Shown here piece after piece: positions 60,587 to 64,000 of a stretch of 64,000 nt of DNA. Numbering within the stretch: position 1 is the first letter of the stretch; each line of letters starts with the position of its first letter. The position numbers were made by a program, and so were the translations under genes. The stretch comes from Rhodococcus sp. OK519 (GTDB lineage: Bacteria; Actinomycetota; Actinomycetes; Mycobacteriales; Mycobacteriaceae), in the NCBI RefSeq assembly GCF_003051005.1, contig NZ_QAOW01000001.1:1178001-1242000 (forward strand), given 5' to 3'. The notes beneath the pieces are model-generated. The model was not told the origin of the DNA and made no database searches. It saw only the letters and a list, made by a program, of their open reading frames with translations.

Positions 60587-61153
60587 TCATTTGAGGGTCA
60601 GGGGGATGCCCGCGACCACGAGGATTACGTCGTCGCACACGTCGGCCAGGCGGGAGTTGAGGGCGCCGATCTCGTCGCGGAACAACCGGCCCGAGCGATG
60701 CTCCGGGATCACGCCCATGCCCACCTCGGGACTCACCAGCAGCAACCGGCCCGGATACGACGCCACCGCGCCGACGAGTCCGTCCGTGCGTGCCGCGATC
60801 GTGCCGCGTGGCGCGTCCCAGGCGTCGGCGTCGTCGAGTTCACCGGTGATCCAGGTGCCCAGGTCGTCGACGAGGGTCGGGGGATGCGGGCCGGGCGCCG
60901 ACAACAGATCGACGAGGCTGCCGTCGTGCCCGGTCTCGACCGTCGACCACGATGTGGGTCGGCGCCGGCGGTGCTGGTCGATCCGGGCGTCCCAGTCGCG
61001 GTCGTCCGGATAGCGGCGCGCGGTGGCCACGTATCGGACCGGGGCCTCGGGGGTGAGACCGTCGAGCAGGCCCTCGGCGTGCGCCGACTTGCCGGACCGG
61101 GCGCCACCGAGCACGAGCGTGCGGCGGGCACGGGGTGAGTCGGGGGAGAGCAC
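60587..61153 (-). CDS. cobU: Adenosylcobinamide kinase/guanylyltransferase CobU
   Basis: 188 residues. The P-loop [14 protein letters not shown], the [27 protein letters not shown] segment with the guanylylated His, and LVDDLGTWI are diagnostic. It phosphorylates and GMP-loads cobinamide ahead of CobS. GTG 61153 has TAGCGT eight bases upstream (61162-61167), so the operon message is leaderless. In M. tuberculosis cobU sits elsewhere (Rv0254c), so this joined cobU-cobT-cobS operon is a local feature. Confidence 0.95.
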   Translation of the reverse strand: MLSPDSPRARRTLVLGGARSGKSAHAEGLLDGLTPEAPVRYVATARRYPDDRDWDARIDQHRRRRPTSWSTVETGHDGSLVDLLSAPGPHPPTLVDDLGTWITGELDDADAWDAPRGTIAARTDGLVGAVASYPGRLLLVSPEVGMGVIPEHRSGRLFRDEIGALNSRLADVCDDVILVVAGIPLTLK

Positions 61154-61178
61154 GGGGATAGACGCTACCAACCGCGTC

Positions 61179-61209
61179 GGGCCGGTCCTCGAGGTGCGAG
61201 GACCGGCCC
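61179..61209 (-). terminator. 13-bp hairpin after the DUF3043 gene
   Basis: GGGCCGGTCCTCG (61179-61191) pairs with CGAGGACCGGCCC (61197-61209). It lies downstream of the DUF3043 gene and overlaps the expected -35 position of the cobU promoter. Confidence 0.82.
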
Positions 61210-61223
61210 GATTCGGGAGTGGG

Positions 61224-61895
61224 TCAGACGGCGTCGCCCGGCTTGACGCGGGGCGCGGGCGCGCGCATCTTGCGGATCTGCGAGGCGCGGACGAAGGCGT
61301 ACCAGCCCAGCTTGAATCCACCGTCGACGCTGTCGGGGAAGCGTGCGCGAATCTTGTTGTTGATCATCCGGCCGAGGAAGTAGCCCTCGCCGGCCATGAA
61401 CAGCATCATCACGAGCATCGCCAGCGTGACGTAGTTCTGGATGATCGGGCTCAGGAACATCGCCATGATGAGGACCAGCGCCAGCGGCATGAACAGGCCG
61501 ACCAGGTTGCGGCGGCTGTCGACCAGGTCGCGGGCGTAGGCGCGGACCGGGCCCTTGTCGCGCGGCAGCAGGTACTTGTCCTCGCCGGCGAGCATCCGGG
61601 CGCGGCGGTCCGCCGACTCGGCGCGACGCTCGGCGGCGGCGACCTTGCGTTCCGCCTTGTTGCCGCGATTGGCCTTGCGGCGGGCGCGGGCTTCCTTGGA
61701 GGTGAGGGGAGCGGGCGCCACCGGGCCACGCTTCTTGGCCTCGGCCTCGCGACGCTTGGGGGTAGGACGGCCCTTGCCCGGCGTCGACGATCCGTAGGTC
61801 TCGGTCGTCTCCTCGGAGGTATCCGCGGTCGACTCGATGACCTCGACGTCGCGCTTGTCGGAATTGTCGGAGTCGCCTCGGCGTAGCAGCTTCAC
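61224..61895 (-). CDS. DUF3043 membrane protein (Rv2206-like)
   Basis: 223 residues. The N-terminal 110 residues are charged (Lys/Arg/Glu-rich, TPKRREAEAKKRGPV, SKEARARRKANRGNK), followed by GEDKYLLPRDKGPVRAYARDLVDSRRN and two helices (LVGLFMPLALVLIMAMFL, VTLAMLVMMLFMAGEGYF). DUF3043 is actinobacterial and of unknown function. GTG 61895 with TAGCCT six bases upstream (61902-61907, reverse): leaderless. Divergent from glycerate kinase. Confidence 0.9.
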   Translation of the reverse strand: MKLLRRGDSDNSDKRDVEVIESTADTSEETTETYGSSTPGKGRPTPKRREAEAKKRGPVAPAPLTSKEARARRKANRGNKAERKVAAAERRAESADRRARMLAGEDKYLLPRDKGPVRAYARDLVDSRRNLVGLFMPLALVLIMAMFLSPIIQNYVTLAMLVMMLFMAGEGYFLGRMINNKIRARFPDSVDGGFKLGWYAFVRASQIRKMRAPAPRVKPGDAV

Positions 61896-62003
61896 ATCCC
61901 CAGGCTATGGGATGAATGGCGTGCAGTCGAAACCGACCACCGATGGAACCCGCAGGACCCGGCTCGAAATGCCGAGGTCGGGACTGGGTCATACACTCCG
62001 CAG

Positions 62004-63095
62004 ATGCGTGTGCTCATCGCCCCCGACTCGTTCGGTGAAACCCTCACTGCTGTAGAGGCGGCCGAGGCGATGGCGGCGGGTTGGTCGGCCGCGCGACCCG
62101 GTGACGTCGTGGTTCGCGCGCCGCAGTCCGACGGCGGCCCAGGGTTCGCCGATGTGATTTCCACCACGACCGGTGGGATGAGGTCGACGCACGTCGCGGG
62201 CCCACTCGGGCGGGACGCCGACGCGCAGTGGGTTCTCGCCGACGGCACCGCGTACATCGAATCGGCGCAGGCCGTCGGGCTGGGGCTGCTCGGCGGCCCG
62301 CCGAGCCGGATCAGTTCTCTCGACGCACACAGCCGCGGCGTCGGCGAACTGATCGGTGCGGCGATCGATGCCGGTGCCCGGCGGCTCGTAGTCGGGCTCG
62401 GCGGCTCGTGCTGCACCGACGGCGGTCGAGGGATGATCGAGGCCCTGGGCGGGTTCGAACGGGCGCGGGAGCGGCTCGACGGTGTGACACTCGTCGCCGC
62501 CACCGACGTCGAGAACCCGCTGCTCGGCGAGCATGGCGCGGCGCACGTGTTCGGCCGGCAGAAGGGCGCCGACGCGTCGGCCATCGACATCCTCGAGCGG
62601 CGCAACGTCGCGTGGGCGGACGAACTGGAGCGCCAGTGCGGGGGTCCCGTCTCGGACAGGCCCGGCGCCGGCGCGGCGGGCGGACTCGGTGCGGCCCTGC
62701 TCGCGCTCGGCGCGATCCGGGAGTCGGGTGCGGAGGTCGTCGCCGAGTGCACGGGCCAGGCCACTCAACTGGCGGAGTCGGACATCGTCGTCACCGGTGA
62801 GGGCCGGTTCGACCGCCAGTCGTTGCGCGGCAAGCTCGTGACCACGCTCGCCGCGGCGGCCGGCCGCCTCGGGGTTCCGACCGTCGTCGTGGCCGGGCAG
62901 GTGGTGGTGGACCGCGACACCGCGCGCGCGGCGGGCATCGTCGCGGCCTTCTCCGTTGCGGAGTTCGCGGGGTCGGTCGAGCGCGCCATGTCGGATGCGG
63001 CCGGTCGCCTCGAGGCGCTGACGTCGTGCGTCGCCGACGGCTGGCGCGGCGCGGCGGGCTTCGCGGCGTCCGGTTCCGTGCATCCCGATACATGA
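62004..63095 (+). CDS. Glycerate kinase (GlxK-type)
   Basis: 363 residues, type 2 glycerate 2-kinase family. PDSFGETLTAVEAAEAMAAGW, VGLGGSCCTDGGRGMIEALG, RPGAGAAGGLGAALLALGA (phosphate-binding loop) and VTGEGRFDRQSLRGK, the family signature. It phosphorylates glycerate in glyoxylate or glycerate use. ATG 62004 with TACACT six bases upstream (61992-61997): leaderless. Position matches Rv2205c. Confidence 0.93.
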   Translation: MRVLIAPDSFGETLTAVEAAEAMAAGWSAARPGDVVVRAPQSDGGPGFADVISTTTGGMRSTHVAGPLGRDADAQWVLADGTAYIESAQAVGLGLLGGPPSRISSLDAHSRGVGELIGAAIDAGARRLVVGLGGSCCTDGGRGMIEALGGFERARERLDGVTLVAATDVENPLLGEHGAAHVFGRQKGADASAIDILERRNVAWADELERQCGGPVSDRPGAGAAGGLGAALLALGAIRESGAEVVAECTGQATQLAESDIVVTGEGRFDRQSLRGKLVTTLAAAAGRLGVPTVVVAGQVVVDRDTARAAGIVAAFSVAEFAGSVERAMSDAAGRLEALTSCVADGWRGAAGFAASGSVHPDT

Positions 63096-63161
63096 GGAAT
63101 AGCGGAGCGCGGAGTACCGTTGAAGCGATCACGGGTTTGGTACGAGCGACAGGGAGAGCCC

Positions 63162-63512
63162 ATGACTGTGCAGAACGAGACGGCCACACACGGCGTCACG
63201 ATGACCGAGGCCGCGTCCTCCAAGGCGAAGGCGCTGCTCGATCAGGAGGGACGCGAGGATCTCGCGCTGCGCATCGCAGTGCAGCCGGGCGGTTGCGCTG
63301 GACTGCGCTACCAGCTCTTCTTCGACGACCGGAACCTCGACGGTGACCTGATCGTCGATTTCGCCGGCGTCAGTCTCGCCGTGGACCGGATGAGTGCTCC
63401 ATACGTGGAGGGCGCTTCCATCGACTTCGTCGACACCATCGAGAAGCAGGGCTTCACGATCGACAACCCGAACGCGACGGGGTCCTGCGCCTGCGGCGAC
63501 TCGTTCAACTGA
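63162..63512 (+). CDS. HesB/IscA-type Fe-S assembly protein (ErpA-like)
   Basis: 116 residues. A-type carrier with the three conserved cysteines: Cys45 in GGCAGLRYQLFF, and Cys109 and Cys111 in GSCACGDSF. ATG 63162 has AGGGAGAGCCC upstream. It should pass Fe-S clusters to apo-enzymes such as LipA (radical SAM) in this region. Equivalent to Rv2204c. Confidence 0.94.
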   Translation: MTVQNETATHGVTMTEAASSKAKALLDQEGREDLALRIAVQPGGCAGLRYQLFFDDRNLDGDLIVDFAGVSLAVDRMSAPYVEGASIDFVDTIEKQGFTIDNPNATGSCACGDSFN

Positions 63513-63532
63513 GTCCCCGAACAACCTTCTCG

Positions 63533-64000
<468 letters not shown>

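Overview
The window is about 68% G+C and dense with genes. It uses many GTG starts, has Pro/Ala-rich proteins and several leaderless promoters of the TANNNT type, and its backbone gene order matches the Rv2202c-Rv2241 segment of Mycobacterium tuberculosis, read in reverse. This indicates a chromosomal segment of a mycolic-acid actinobacterium (Mycobacteriales), most likely Rhodococcus/Prescottella or a close relative. The genus is inferred from gene content and not proven. I see no insertion sequence, prophage or CRISPR array.

Backbone, left to right: aceE (partial), a DUF3052 gene, ahpE and tRNA-Val; cobD; SURF1, ptpA, ptkA; cobC, a Nif3-family gene, a zinc-ribbon gene and a fused RNase H/phosphatase; panB, a Hip1/CaeA-type protease, glnA2 and glnE; then glnA1, an RDD gene, a DUF4191 gene, lipA, lipB, a TIGR01777 epimerase and dlaT; pepA, gcvT, ilvE, cobS-cobT-cobU, a DUF3043 gene, glycerate kinase, a HesB/ErpA-type gene and adenosine kinase (partial). 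The themes are nitrogen assimilation (two glutamine synthetases plus their adenylyltransferase), lipoate and 2-oxoacid dehydrogenase supply, cobalamin assembly (cobC, cobD, cobS, cobT, cobU), and Fe-S or redox upkeep.

Blocks inserted relative to the M. tuberculosis order: (i) 3158-6723, a five-gene run with every start overlapping the previous stop (DUF4178, DUF2617, DUF4247 lipoprotein, DUF350, membrane-anchored spermidine-synthase-like), equivalent to Rv2597-Rv2601, which lies elsewhere in M. tuberculosis. (ii) 14503-23285, with a cysteine-codon leader peptide ahead of a dicarboxylate/cystine-type symporter, an ArsB-like permease, the RNase P RNA, small ORFs, an RNB ribonuclease, a CHAD protein and a proline iminopeptidase. 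(iii) 30579-46183, about 15.6 kb between glnE and glnA1, which are neighbours in M. tuberculosis.

Block (iii) is the most unusual part. It holds an islet bounded by 77-78 bp imperfect direct repeats that contains two secreted RCC1-like beta-propeller genes around a large LuxR-type ATPase regulator. Next comes an iron-chelate-type ABC importer translationally coupled to two unrecognised glutamine-amidotransferase-fold proteins. A GntR/FCD regulator is then divergent from a sulfur-flavoured operon (sulfurtransferase, ThiM, SsuD-like flavin monooxygenase).

Regulatory signals visible by eye include a good GlnR-type box upstream of glnA1 and a weaker one at glnA2, IdeR-like half sites ahead of the ABC binding-protein gene, a GCGTATACGC palindrome at the FCD regulator, and many long perfect hairpins without U-tracts after genes.
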